Origin: Neoasaia chiangmaiensis
GTDB lineage: Bacteria > Pseudomonadota > Alphaproteobacteria > Acetobacterales > Acetobacteraceae
Length of the DNA stretch: 64,000 nucleotides
Assembly (NCBI RefSeq): GCF_002005465.1
Contig: NZ_CP014691.1
Span: 1,798,001-1,862,000, forward strand
Reading direction: 5' to 3'
Numbering within the stretch: the stretch's first letter is position 1; each line of letters starts with the position of its first letter. This document shows positions 16,213-24,370 of this stretch, in pieces. Below the pieces are notes generated by a model. The model worked only from the letters and a program-made list of their open reading frames with translations. It searched no databases and was not told where the DNA came from. The translations under genes were made by a program, and so were the position numbers.

Positions 16213-16237
16213 GATGTTTTCCTTGATGGGGATGATG

Positions 16238-16873
16238 TCAGTCTTGCGGGACAAGCGCTTCAACACGGGCGATGCCGCGTTGCACGGCCGGGCGTGCTTC
16301 GACCGTTTCGTACCAGCGGGCGACATGCGGTGCGTCGTCGAACGTCACGTTGGGAAAGCCACGACGCCACAGCCAGCCGAAATGGGCGATGTCCGCGATG
16401 GTGAAGTCCTCCCCGGCAACAAAGGGACGGTCCGCCAGCACGCCATCGAGCACGCCCAGCGTGCGTGTCGCTTCAGCGGCGAAACGCTCGATGGCAAGGG
16501 GCTGAGGCTCGGCGGCAAAGCGCTGGAAGAAGCCGGACTGGCCGAAAGCCGGACTCAGACCGGAGGCGTGAAAGAAAAGCTGCTCGAAAACGCGGGCGCG
16601 CTCCTCGCCACCGGCCGGCAGGAGCCGCCCGGTTTTCTCGGCGAGATAAACGAGGATTGCCGCCGATTCCGTAAGGACGAACGGCTCGCCGCTCTCGGGC
16701 GTGTCGACCAGGACCGGCACCTTGCCGTTGGGATTCAGCCTGAGGAACGCCGGCGTCTTCTGTTCGCCCTTGCGGACATTGACGCCGTGCAGCGTATAGG
16801 AAAGCCCCAGTTCCTCCAGCGCGATCGGCACCTTGACGCTGTTGGGCGTCGCGAAAGCATAGACATCAAGCAT
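16238..16873 (-). CDS. Glutathione S-transferase family protein
   Basis: A protein of 211 residues, a two-domain GST (MLDVYAFATPNSVKVPIALE, LNPNGKVPVLVDT, ESAAILVYLAEKTGRLLP, then VAGEDFTIADIAHFGWLWRR). The catalytic residue of this branch is probably Ser or Asn near position 11. AAGGAG lies nine bases before ATG 16873. It is the first well-supported gene of the minus-strand detoxification run and overlaps by eight bases the end of a small upstream frame. The LysR gene is divergent from it. Confidence 0.87.
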   Translation of the reverse strand: MLDVYAFATPNSVKVPIALEELGLSYTLHGVNVRKGEQKTPAFLRLNPNGKVPVLVDTPESGEPFVLTESAAILVYLAEKTGRLLPAGGEERARVFEQLFFHASGLSPAFGQSGFFQRFAAEPQPLAIERFAAEATRTLGVLDGVLADRPFVAGEDFTIADIAHFGWLWRRGFPNVTFDDAPHVARWYETVEARPAVQRGIARVEALVPQD

Positions 16874-17096
16874 CGTCGTTTTCTCCTTCTTGGCGGGCTT
16901 GCGGGCCGGAGAGGACATGCCCGACCAACGCCAGCAGGGCATGAAGCGGGCTGCCGGTGAGCTGGAAGGCGAGCATGCCGTGCGCGATGGCCGGTTCGGA
17001 CGCCGCGACAATGAAGGGTCCGAACATCGGGTCTTCTTTCTCTCTGGCCCGGCCTGTCCGGGCGAAGAAGACGATATCGTCCATGCCGCTCGACAT
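16866..17096 (-). CDS. Possible small hydrophobic protein ahead of the GST gene
   Basis: A frame of 76 residues (or 53 from an internal ATG) reading FGPFIVAASEPAIAHGMLAF and then LTGSPLHALLALVGHVLSG, which could form one or two membrane helices. Its stop overlaps the GST start by eight bases, which suggests coupling. The ribosome site is poor and I do not recognise a family. It may be only leader sequence. Confidence 0.35.
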   Translation of the reverse strand: MSSGMDDIVFFARTGRAREKEDPMFGPFIVAASEPAIAHGMLAFQLTGSPLHALLALVGHVLSGPQARQEGENDDA

Positions 17097-17122
17097 GGCA
17101 GTCGTCTCGGGGCGATAAAGGT

Positions 17123-17139
17123 CATTCCTCGGAGGAATG
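17123..17139. promoter_or_regulatory. Palindrome in front of the LysR gene, candidate autoregulatory LysR box
   Basis: CATTCCTCGGAGGAATG is a perfect palindrome (arms of eight around one G) with T-N11-A spacing. It covers the ribosome site of the LysR gene and lies between that gene and the divergent detoxification operon. The outer arms match the site at 15096-15112. Confidence 0.5.
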
Positions 17140-17141
17140 GC

Positions 17142-18026
17142 ATGGACCGATATCAGGCAATGACCACGTTCGTGCGCGTGGTGGAAACAGGCTCGTTCTC
17201 AGCCGCGGCACGTCAGCTTGGCGTGGGGCAGCCGGCGGTCTCCAAGACCGTGGCGCAACTCGAGGCCCGGCTTCAGGTCAGCCTGCTGATCCGCACCACG
17301 CACGGCCTGACGCCGACCGAGGCCGGGCAGAACTTCTATGAACGCGCGCGCAACGCCATCCAGGAGGCGGACGAGGCGGAACGCGCCGCCAAAGGGGCGG
17401 GCATCGGGCTGTCCGGGCGATTGCGGGTGTCGGCGGCGACGACGTTTTCGCGCCTGCATGTGATTCCGAAATTGCCTGAGTTTCTGGCGGCGCATCCGCA
17501 ACTCGATGTCGATTTCCTCCTCGACGACCGGATGATCGATCTCGTGGCGGAGGGCGTCGATATCTCCCTGCGCATGGGCGCGCTTTCCGATTCCACCGCC
17601 GTTGCGAAAAAAATCGCGACCGGCCGGCGATCGGTCATCGCAACGCCCGCCTATCTGGCGCGCGCGGGAATACCGCGGCACCCTGCGGATCTCGCGAACC
17701 ACGACACCGTCATCTACAGTCAACTGCCGAGCGTCTGGTCGTTCACGCGGGATGGGGCGGCGGTGTCGGTTTCCGTCTCGGGACGGCTGCGCGTCAGCGC
17801 CGCCGAAGGATTGCGCGCCGCGATACTGGCGGACATGGGCCTGACCATCACGTCGGACTGGATGTTCGCACCGGAACTGGAACACGGCGCCGTCGTGCGG
17901 GTGCTGGAAGGATGGTCGTTGCCCCCCATCGATCTCTGGGCCGTTTTTCCGGCCGGTCGCATGATGACCGCGAAAGCACGCCAGTTTGCCGAATTCGTCG
18001 GGGATCTCATGAATTCGACGCCGTGA
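17142..18026 (+). CDS. LysR-family transcriptional regulator
   Basis: A protein of 294 residues with an N-terminal winged helix (FVRVVETGSFSAAARQLGVG, QPAVSKTVAQLEARLQVSLL, TPTEAGQNFYERA) and a substrate-binding domain typical of the DsdC/AaeR-like group near oxidoreductases. The start ATG 17142 follows GGAGG; longer in-frame frames only read through the upstream region. It is divergent from the GST, old yellow enzyme and peroxiredoxin operon and is its likely regulator, since two matching palindromes with LysR-box spacing lie before that operon and inside it. The inducer is probably a reactive electrophile, but this is inference. Confidence 0.9.
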   Translation: MDRYQAMTTFVRVVETGSFSAAARQLGVGQPAVSKTVAQLEARLQVSLLIRTTHGLTPTEAGQNFYERARNAIQEADEAERAAKGAGIGLSGRLRVSAATTFSRLHVIPKLPEFLAAHPQLDVDFLLDDRMIDLVAEGVDISLRMGALSDSTAVAKKIATGRRSVIATPAYLARAGIPRHPADLANHDTVIYSQLPSVWSFTRDGAAVSVSVSGRLRVSAAEGLRAAILADMGLTITSDWMFAPELEHGAVVRVLEGWSLPPIDLWAVFPAGRMMTAKARQFAEFVGDLMNSTP

Positions 18027-18045
18027 ACGGTCCCGCCACCCACTC

Positions 18046-18693
18046 TCAGAATGGAAGCTCCCGCCCGGCGACACCGGCATGTCGTTTTACGTGTGCAAGC
18101 GCCATGTCGATGGCGAGTTCCAGCGGACGGGTTTCGCGGCTCGTTTTCGCCAGAACTATTCCGCCCTGGACCGCCGCGACCATCGCCACGGCCATGGCAG
18201 CGACATCCGTATCGGCGTCCAGCTGACCGGCCCGCCGCATCCGGCACAAGCCGTTCTCAATGACACTGCTCCAGCTTGAAAAGCTTTGCCTGAGCTGAAG
18301 CCTTGCTTCTTCCGACCGTGTTGCCAACTCGTTGGCCAGCGAGCCGATCGGACAGCCGCCAATGCCGCCACCGGCCCGGAACGCCGCAATAATCATGTCG
18401 CCCCATGCACGCAACGCGACGAAGGAATCCAGCGCACCGAGGGATTGTGCGTTGGCGGCCACGATCCGACTGGTTTGCAGGTCAATGACATCGCGGATGA
18501 GCGCCTGTTTATTGGCGAAGTAATGATAAAGCTGGGATTTGCTGGTGTTCGTCACGTCCATCACAGTGTCGAGGCTCACGTTTTCAGCGCCGTGCAGATA
18601 AATCAACTCGGCGGCCGCCTCGACGATACGCTGCTTCGTCGCCGCGCCACGGGGCGTCAACGGGCGGTTTGCAATCGTCCTCTCGCGGGTCAT
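18046..18693 (-). CDS. TetR-family transcriptional regulator
   Basis: A protein of 215 residues. The DNA-binding helices are RIVEAAAELIYLHGAENVSL, DTVMDVTNTSKSQLYHYFAN and KQALIRDVID; the C-terminal ligand domain has GGCPIGSLANEL. Two cysteines (in GGCPIG and in LCRMRR) could sense oxidants or electrophiles, as in NemR, but that is a guess. It is divergent from a peroxiredoxin-like gene, and the 85-base gap between them holds a perfect 20-bp palindrome, so it likely represses both. It converges with the LysR gene. Confidence 0.9.
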   Translation of the reverse strand: MTRERTIANRPLTPRGAATKQRIVEAAAELIYLHGAENVSLDTVMDVTNTSKSQLYHYFANKQALIRDVIDLQTSRIVAANAQSLGALDSFVALRAWGDMIIAAFRAGGGIGGCPIGSLANELATRSEEARLQLRQSFSSWSSVIENGLCRMRRAGQLDADTDVAAMAVAMVAAVQGGIVLAKTSRETRPLELAIDMALAHVKRHAGVAGRELPF

Positions 18694-18709
18694 GGCTCAA
18701 TTCCACCAT

Positions 18710-18729
18710 AATGGACTGGACAGTCCATT
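18710..18729. promoter_or_regulatory. TetR operator candidate, 20-bp perfect palindrome
   Basis: AATGGACTGGACAGTCCATT: nine-base arms around GA, in the divergent gap between the TetR gene (start 18693) and the peroxiredoxin-like gene (start 18779). Size, symmetry and place are those of a TetR-family operator. Confidence 0.7.
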
Positions 18730-18778
18730 CCGGAAGTCGCATGCCACGACGCCATTGTCCATATCAACGAGGACGAAA

Positions 18779-19270
18779 ATGACAGGACAGCTCAAGAACG
18801 GCGATATCTTCCCGGATCTCGCGATCCCGAAAGTCGGGGGAGGCACACTGCGCCCGGCGAAAGACCTCAACGAAAAATATAGGGTTATCCTGATCTACCG
18901 GGGTCACTGGTGCCCGTTCTGCAATGAACAGATCGCCGCATTCGCGCAGGCCGCCAACGTCTTGTCGGAGGCCGAAATCGACGTAATGGCGTTCTCGGTG
19001 GATGACGAAGCGGCGTCGGCCATGTTTGCCGCGAAACATCACTGGCCATTCCCACTGGGCCATTCCGCCGACGTTGAGACAATCGTCGAAAACACCGGAG
19101 CCTATGACATGCACCACCCCAGCCGAGGCCATTTTCTGGAAACGACCGGCTTCATCCTCGCACCGGATGGCTCGATCGTGAATGCCGTGTATTCGACCCG
19201 CGCCATCGGACGCCTCGTTCCGGGAGACGCGATCCGGCTGGTCGCGTTCATGCGTTCGTTATCGAAATAA
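18779..19270 (+). CDS. Peroxiredoxin-like protein
   Basis: A protein of 163 residues with a thioredoxin fold. After MTGQLKNGDIFPDLAIPKVG comes VILIYRGHWCPFCNEQIAAF, with the redox pair Cys45 and Cys48, and the later VMAFSVDDEAAS is a usual strand and helix of AhpC/TSA-like proteins. It is likely a thiol peroxidase using a CxxC pair. The start ATG 18779 has GAGGA upstream. It is expressed divergently from the TetR regulator, behind the palindrome at 18710-18729, and ends at a strong hairpin shared with the AhpD-like gene. Confidence 0.87.
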   Translation: MTGQLKNGDIFPDLAIPKVGGGTLRPAKDLNEKYRVILIYRGHWCPFCNEQIAAFAQAANVLSEAEIDVMAFSVDDEAASAMFAAKHHWPFPLGHSADVETIVENTGAYDMHHPSRGHFLETTGFILAPDGSIVNAVYSTRAIGRLVPGDAIRLVAFMRSLSK

Positions 19271-19287
19271 AACGCCGGCCCAGCTTT

Positions 19288-19322
19288 CAAAAAAAGGGCG
19301 CCCGGCATCATGCCGGGCGCCC
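19288..19322 (-). terminator. Strong terminator for the AhpD-like gene
   Basis: A hairpin with 12-base arms (GGGCGCCCGGCA and its complement, 19296-19322) is followed on the minus strand by seven T. On the + strand the hairpin may also stop the peroxiredoxin transcript, though with few T after it. Confidence 0.8.
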
Positions 19323-19327
19323 GAAAA

Positions 19328-19894
19328 TCACGACGCGTTGCCGGTCGGCTTCGTCCATTCATTCCCCTTCATGAAATCGTCGAGGGGCGTGTGAACAATG
19401 TGGTTGGTGTAATTGCTCATCACTTTGGTGGCGACGCCCAGCACAACCTCAAGCACGTTGCGGCGGGTGAAACCGGCATTGATAAAAGCGTCGACATCGG
19501 CATCCGCGACCTGGCCGCGGTTGCGGACAACCAACGTCGTGAAGTGATGGAGCGCTTCCAGCTTCGCATCCGGCAAGGGCTTGCCGGCACGCAAAGCCTC
19601 AATCACGCCCGCTTCCATCTTCTGCATTTTGGCCAGCGTCGTATGACCGGCCATGCAGTAACGGCACTCATTCTCGTAGTTCGAGGTGAGGTAAACGACC
19701 TGCTGCTCATGAGCGGTCAGTGTCGTCTTGGAAAACAGATCCCAAAGCGCCGTGTAGCCTGCCAGCAACTCCGGTGACTCGGCCATGTAGGATTGCAGGT
19801 TGGGCACGAAGCCGAAGGCACCCTTGACACCCTCGAAAATGGGGCGGGCCGCTTCGGGAGCGGTGTCGGTCGTATAAGCGGTGAATTGGGTCAT
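19328..19894 (-). CDS. AhpD-like alkylhydroperoxidase (carboxymuconolactone decarboxylase family)
   Basis: A protein of 188 residues with the AhpD active-site signature NECRYCMAGH (Cys77 and Cys80, His nearby) after helices typical of the family, and GAFGFVPNLQSYMAESPELL at the start. AhpD-like proteins reduce peroxides or recycle AhpC. AGAGGAAA precedes the ATG. It is convergent with the peroxiredoxin-like gene and separated from it by a strong terminator, so it is a single-gene unit in the same stress cluster. Confidence 0.87.
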   Translation of the reverse strand: MTQFTAYTTDTAPEAARPIFEGVKGAFGFVPNLQSYMAESPELLAGYTALWDLFSKTTLTAHEQQVVYLTSNYENECRYCMAGHTTLAKMQKMEAGVIEALRAGKPLPDAKLEALHHFTTLVVRNRGQVADADVDAFINAGFTRRNVLEVVLGVATKVMSNYTNHIVHTPLDDFMKGNEWTKPTGNAS

Positions 19895-20128
19895 TGGTCT
19901 GGTTTCCTCTCTGCCAAGGATTAGGTGACGGAGAGGAACTTGATCGATCGATTGCCGTGATCCTAGGGAGCGTCCGGGACTAACGCTTATGCCGCGCTGG
20001 AATAAGCAGAGCGCTTTCAGACCTTTCGCCTCATCCTCGTCGCCCAGTCCGGCAATCGGCGGGTTTCAAACAGGCCGTAACCCGCCAGAACGCGCAGCAC
20101 CTCAAACAGCGCTACGCATCGTGTTTCA

Positions 20129-23100
20129 TTAAAGCGTGACGTTCACGCCGAACTGGAAGGAACGCATGATCACGCCCTTCTGGGACCAGGACGAGTTGTA
20201 GAGATATCCGCCATAGGTCGCGTAATCCAGCGGTGCGCGGAAACCCAGCAGATTGTAGACGTTCGCATACATCGACCACCTTTTATTGATTTGATAGTTG
20301 ACGGTCATATCGACGTCCCAAAAACCCTTGACGCGGCACTGGGTCGGATAAGCCGGCCCGTTCACCTGCACGCTCGCGCTGCCCAGGGCATTGGCACAGC
20401 TATGGCTGTAAAGCCCGTTGGCACCAGGCGATGCCACGCCGGAGTCATCGGCCACCGTTTTATAGCCGCTGGTGTAGTAAACCGTGGGCGTCACCGACAG
20501 GTTTTTGTAGGCAAAGGTGTTGGCCCAGTTGGCCCGCCAGCGCGGCGTGCCCGAAGCGGAAACGGCAGCGTAAGGCCCCAATGTGCCAGCAAATCGATAG
20601 ACCGATCCATCCGGATTGACCTGATTGAAACGCCGCACGAAGGTCGCCGAGCCATTGCTGTACCACAGGATATTATGCAGAGCGCCTGGCAGATGGGCGT
20701 GCGCACTGATCGACATGTCAAAGCCATCCGTCATCTGGCTTTTGGCATTGATATATTCACCAGCAACATAGGCCGGGGCGGCCAGCGCATTCGGGTAGTT
20801 GCTGTCCTTCGGACCCTGGACGACAGTAATCCCGGCAGGCATTCCCGCATTCGTCCCACCGTTCTCAATCCACTGATTGAAATATTCGTTCGGGTTCAGA
20901 ATGCCACTCGTGATATAGTGGTTTTTCTTGATGTAGTAGTATTCGAAGGAGAGCGTCATCCAGTTGGTCGGCTTGAAAACCGGGCCAATGGTATAGCTGG
21001 TCGATACTTCCGGCTTCAGGTTGGGATTGCCGACGTTCAACTGTCCCAGATAATTGCCCGACTGAACATAAGAGTCGTTACCATGGGTGTTCTGCCACGC
21101 CTGCACGGCGGGGCTGGTGCCCCAGGAGACCGGCACGAAACCTTCGGTCTGACCACCGGTTTCGGCAAAGCTCGGCACGCGGAACCCGCGATTGAAAGTG
21201 CCACGCAGAGTGATCTGCTTGATGGGTTTGAACTGAAAGCCGACTTTTGGCGAAAAGTGGCTGAAGCCTTCCGAATAGTGATCGAAACGACCCGATGTAT
21301 CGATATTGAACTGCTTGACGATCGGCGCGCTGACTTCATAGAAGCCGGCTTCAACCCAGCGGTGGCCAAACTCGTCGACCGGGTTGTAGCTGGCCCACTG
21401 ATTACCCGGGTTGTTCAGATCAAGCGGGTTGGCATTGGGATCGTTGACGGCTTCGTAGCGGATATTGCCGCCAATCGCCAGGCGCGCCATGCCGCCAGGC
21501 AGCTTGAACAGGCCTTTGCTCAACGTCGCCTGTCCGGAATACTCCTGTGAGCGTGCATTGATGGTCGCGGGCGGCATGATGTAGTTTATGACGCTCTGGG
21601 AATTTTGCGATGGGTTAACGAAGTTATACGTCCCATTCGTGATGGCGTTTTGCAGATGGCTGATATAGGGCTCGCCGGTCTGCACCTGATTGAGCAGGGT
21701 ATTCATCCCCACAAAGTCGGCATTGTAGTCCCAATCCGACCCCCAATCGGAATGCGCCCAACCGGAATACCGAACCGATCCACGGAAATTGTTGGAGGTA
21801 TCCGAGTTGACGGGAATCTGGTGGAACAGGCCGACCGCCTGAGCATCTTCGTGTTGTGCGGCATAAGGGTCATTCGGGTTGAGCTGACCGTTGGGCAATT
21901 GCCAGGGCAGAACCGTCGGGCTCGTCGTCACAAGTTCTGACTGCGTGGCCGCAGCATAGGCAGAAGGCGTTCCGGTAGTGACCGTGCGCGCCTGTGACCA
22001 GTTGAACATTGCAACCAGCTGGGAATTATCCGTCACATTCGCCGTGAAATGCGCAGTCGCGCTGACACGACGTATATCCGGTGCGATCATCGAATACTGC
22101 TTGGCATTCTGCGTGCAGGCCTGCGTCGTCGAGGTATCGCTTCCCCCCGTGAAGCCGGTACCCGTAACGGGCGGCAGACTGCCGCATCCAGCGGCAGGAT
22201 TGAGCAAACCATAGCCCCCAACGCCCGCGCCATTAACGAACGGACGTGCAATCGCCGTAGGTGTGGCGCCGGTATAGGTCGAATTGAACTGGTTGGTGCC
22301 CGGCATCAGGGTATTGGTGTTGCCATTCGACCCACCGATGCCGGTCAGATCGCCATTGTTAAAGGGCGATTGCAACTGCCGGTAATAAAGCGGATCGTCC
22401 TGCTGATACTCGGAGTTGACGTAAAAATTGTAACCGTCGTTGTTCAGATCACCATGGCCATAGGTCGCATACAGGCGCTGATGACCCGCATCGCCACGCT
22501 GCGTCAGGCCACCTTCGGCATTGCCTTCGAAGCCCTTGATCTCCTTACGCGTCGTGAAGTTCACAACACCCGCAACGGCGTCAGCACCGTATGTCGCCGA
22601 CCCGCCATCCTGCAGGACATCCGTACTTTCCAGGATCGACTGCGGAATCCAGGTTGTGTCGACGTAATTTCGCTCGCCATCGTCAGCAAGCGGATAATAG
22701 GAGTTTCGCTGTCCATCGATCAGCACAAGCGTCGAATCGGTGCTGAGACCCCGCAATGAAGGGGCCGAACCGCCCGGTGAAAAGCCACCCCCGGCGCTCC
22801 ACTGGCTGGTGAGATTACCCGCACCGTTTGACGAGAGTTGCTGGACGATATCGTTGGCCGTCTTCAAGCCACGCGCCGCCATGTCCCGACGTGTGATGTG
22901 CGTAATCTCCGATGAACTCGTCGCATTCGGGTCATGAAAAAGCGTGCCGGTGACGACGATGTTCTCATTGCCTGAAGACGCGACCGGGAGTTGTGTCGCA
23001 TCAGTCTGCGCTTGGGTCACGGTAGCCTGACGAGCCGATGTCACCCCGGTCGCAGATGCAGGGGCTGTTTGTTGCACAACCGGAGCGACGACCGGCTGCG

Positions 23101-23266
23101 CGGCCTGCGAAGCAGGATGGTGGTGCCGCTTGTGATTAGGCGTGGCCTGCGAAGATGTTGTGGCGGAAAACGCCGAGTGCGTTGACAAAACGGTCGCACC
23201 AAGCAGCAGGAGTGTTCGATGGGCCTTGGTGTAGGTCATTGTGAGAGACATCGTAAAACTTTGCAT
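20129..23266 (-). CDS. TonB-dependent outer-membrane receptor
   Basis: From ATG 23266 the protein is about 1045 residues. It has a signal segment (TLLLLGATVLSTHSAFSA), a His/Pro/Gln-rich linker, a TonB box-like stretch NENIVVTGTL, a plug domain with GSATYGADAVAGVVNFTTR, and a large 22-strand barrel ending RSFQFGVNVTL. The length and the plug resemble the group that imports peptides or carbohydrates rather than classic siderophores; the substrate is not known. The frame stays open to 23449, but that part reads into an IS relic. Ribosome sites are weak for ATG 23266, 23251 and 23239, so the start is uncertain. No TonB, ExbB or transporter gene is adjacent. Confidence 0.9.
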   Translation of the reverse strand: MQSFTMSLTMTYTKAHRTLLLLGATVLSTHSAFSATTSSQATPNHKRHHHPASQAAQPVVAPVVQQTAPASATGVTSARQATVTQAQTDATQLPVASSGNENIVVTGTLFHDPNATSSSEITHITRRDMAARGLKTANDIVQQLSSNGAGNLTSQWSAGGGFSPGGSAPSLRGLSTDSTLVLIDGQRNSYYPLADDGERNYVDTTWIPQSILESTDVLQDGGSATYGADAVAGVVNFTTRKEIKGFEGNAEGGLTQRGDAGHQRLYATYGHGDLNNDGYNFYVNSEYQQDDPLYYRQLQSPFNNGDLTGIGGSNGNTNTLMPGTNQFNSTYTGATPTAIARPFVNGAGVGGYGLLNPAAGCGSLPPVTGTGFTGGSDTSTTQACTQNAKQYSMIAPDIRRVSATAHFTANVTDNSQLVAMFNWSQARTVTTGTPSAYAAATQSELVTTSPTVLPWQLPNGQLNPNDPYAAQHEDAQAVGLFHQIPVNSDTSNNFRGSVRYSGWAHSDWGSDWDYNADFVGMNTLLNQVQTGEPYISHLQNAITNGTYNFVNPSQNSQSVINYIMPPATINARSQEYSGQATLSKGLFKLPGGMARLAIGGNIRYEAVNDPNANPLDLNNPGNQWASYNPVDEFGHRWVEAGFYEVSAPIVKQFNIDTSGRFDHYSEGFSHFSPKVGFQFKPIKQITLRGTFNRGFRVPSFAETGGQTEGFVPVSWGTSPAVQAWQNTHGNDSYVQSGNYLGQLNVGNPNLKPEVSTSYTIGPVFKPTNWMTLSFEYYYIKKNHYITSGILNPNEYFNQWIENGGTNAGMPAGITVVQGPKDSNYPNALAAPAYVAGEYINAKSQMTDGFDMSISAHAHLPGALHNILWYSNGSATFVRRFNQVNPDGSVYRFAGTLGPYAAVSASGTPRWRANWANTFAYKNLSVTPTVYYTSGYKTVADDSGVASPGANGLYSHSCANALGSASVQVNGPAYPTQCRVKGFWDVDMTVNYQINKRWSMYANVYNLLGFRAPLDYATYGGYLYNSSWSQKGVIMRSFQFGVNVTL

Positions 23267-23420
23267 ACCAAGATTGCGGACTATGTCCGATGTGCGGCAA
23301 AGTTGTTCAGCGTTTCGCGAAGACACAATTAAATTGTTGCCACCCAGGATCATTCCGATGTCGTTCGGGAGATTATGTTGCAAATAAGACACGATTTGAC
23401 TTGAACGAAGGATTGCTACG

Positions 23421-24307
23421 CGCCCGCTTGGAAAATCACGCGTAGACATTTCAGCGCATGAGATGAGCGCCTATGGAGACGAAGATCATATTCTGTGACA
23501 CGTCGAGGCGACGCTCGTCATCACGCACGAGCCGCCGCCAACCGGTCATCCAGCCGAAAGTCCTCTTGACCACCCAGCGTCGCGGCAGCACCTCGAAACC
23601 CTTTGTTCCGACGCGGCGGCGGATAATCTCGACGATGAAATCCAGATAGGTCGCCTTGCCCATCAACTTCAAAAGGGCATAAGCGCCATCCGCAAACAGA
23701 TGCTTCACCCATGGCCAACGCCTGCGGATTGCATCCAGGATCATCTGGGCGCCGGCACTGTCGGAGATATCGGCCGAGGCCCAGATTGACCATCAGCAGG
23801 CGCCCGTCCGTGTCGATAGCAATAGGGCGCTTGCGTTCGGCGACCTTCTTGCCGGCATCGTAACCCCTTGTCTTTGCATGAGGTGCCTTGATGCTCTGGC
23901 TGTCGATCACCGCCGCTGTCGGACTGGCCTCGCAACCTGCCTGCTCCCGGTCGAGGCATCGGTTCAACGTCATGAATGGTCTGGAACAGGAACCGTCGCG
24001 CCAACTCACGAAACCAGCCATTAGACCGTGCGCCAGTGTCCGAAATGGATCGGCAGCATGCGCCAACCGCACCCTGAACGAACAAGATAGCGCACCGCGT
24101 TGATGACCTCGCAGAATTCACCCTCCCCTTGGACAGCCACGACGCCCAGGGTCTGGCATCAATGGCGCGATCCGCTCCCGTTCCTCATCGGTCAGATCAG
24201 ACGGATAACGCTTCGTCTTGCGCGTCATGTTGGCCATTCGGCCTCGTTGTTCTGGCGTCCATATCCAGAGCCTGAATCACATCAGACGAATCTTCCAAAC
24301 AGACTCT
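23421..24307 (-). mobile_element. IS5-family insertion sequence relic with broken transposase
   Basis: Transposase fragments in different minus-strand frames line up as one IS5-type (IS427/IS1031-like) protein. ATG 24237 begins MANMTRKTKRYPSDLTDEER and stops early; [23 protein letters not shown] follows in another frame, then AVIDSQSIKAPHAKTRGYDA, and finally WPWVKHLFADGAY..EVLPRRWVV, ending at 23451. At least two frameshifts and one short deletion make it inactive. The left terminal repeat is seen at 24288-24307 (GAGTCTGTTTGGAAGATTCG on the minus strand); the right one is diverged near 23421-23440. It lies directly upstream of the TonB receptor gene and may have replaced part of its promoter region. 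Confidence 0.8.
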
Positions 24308-24370
24308 GAGGGCGGGTTCGCGCATTGTAAATACCTGAACGAACTCAACACGAAACCAGATAACAAATTA

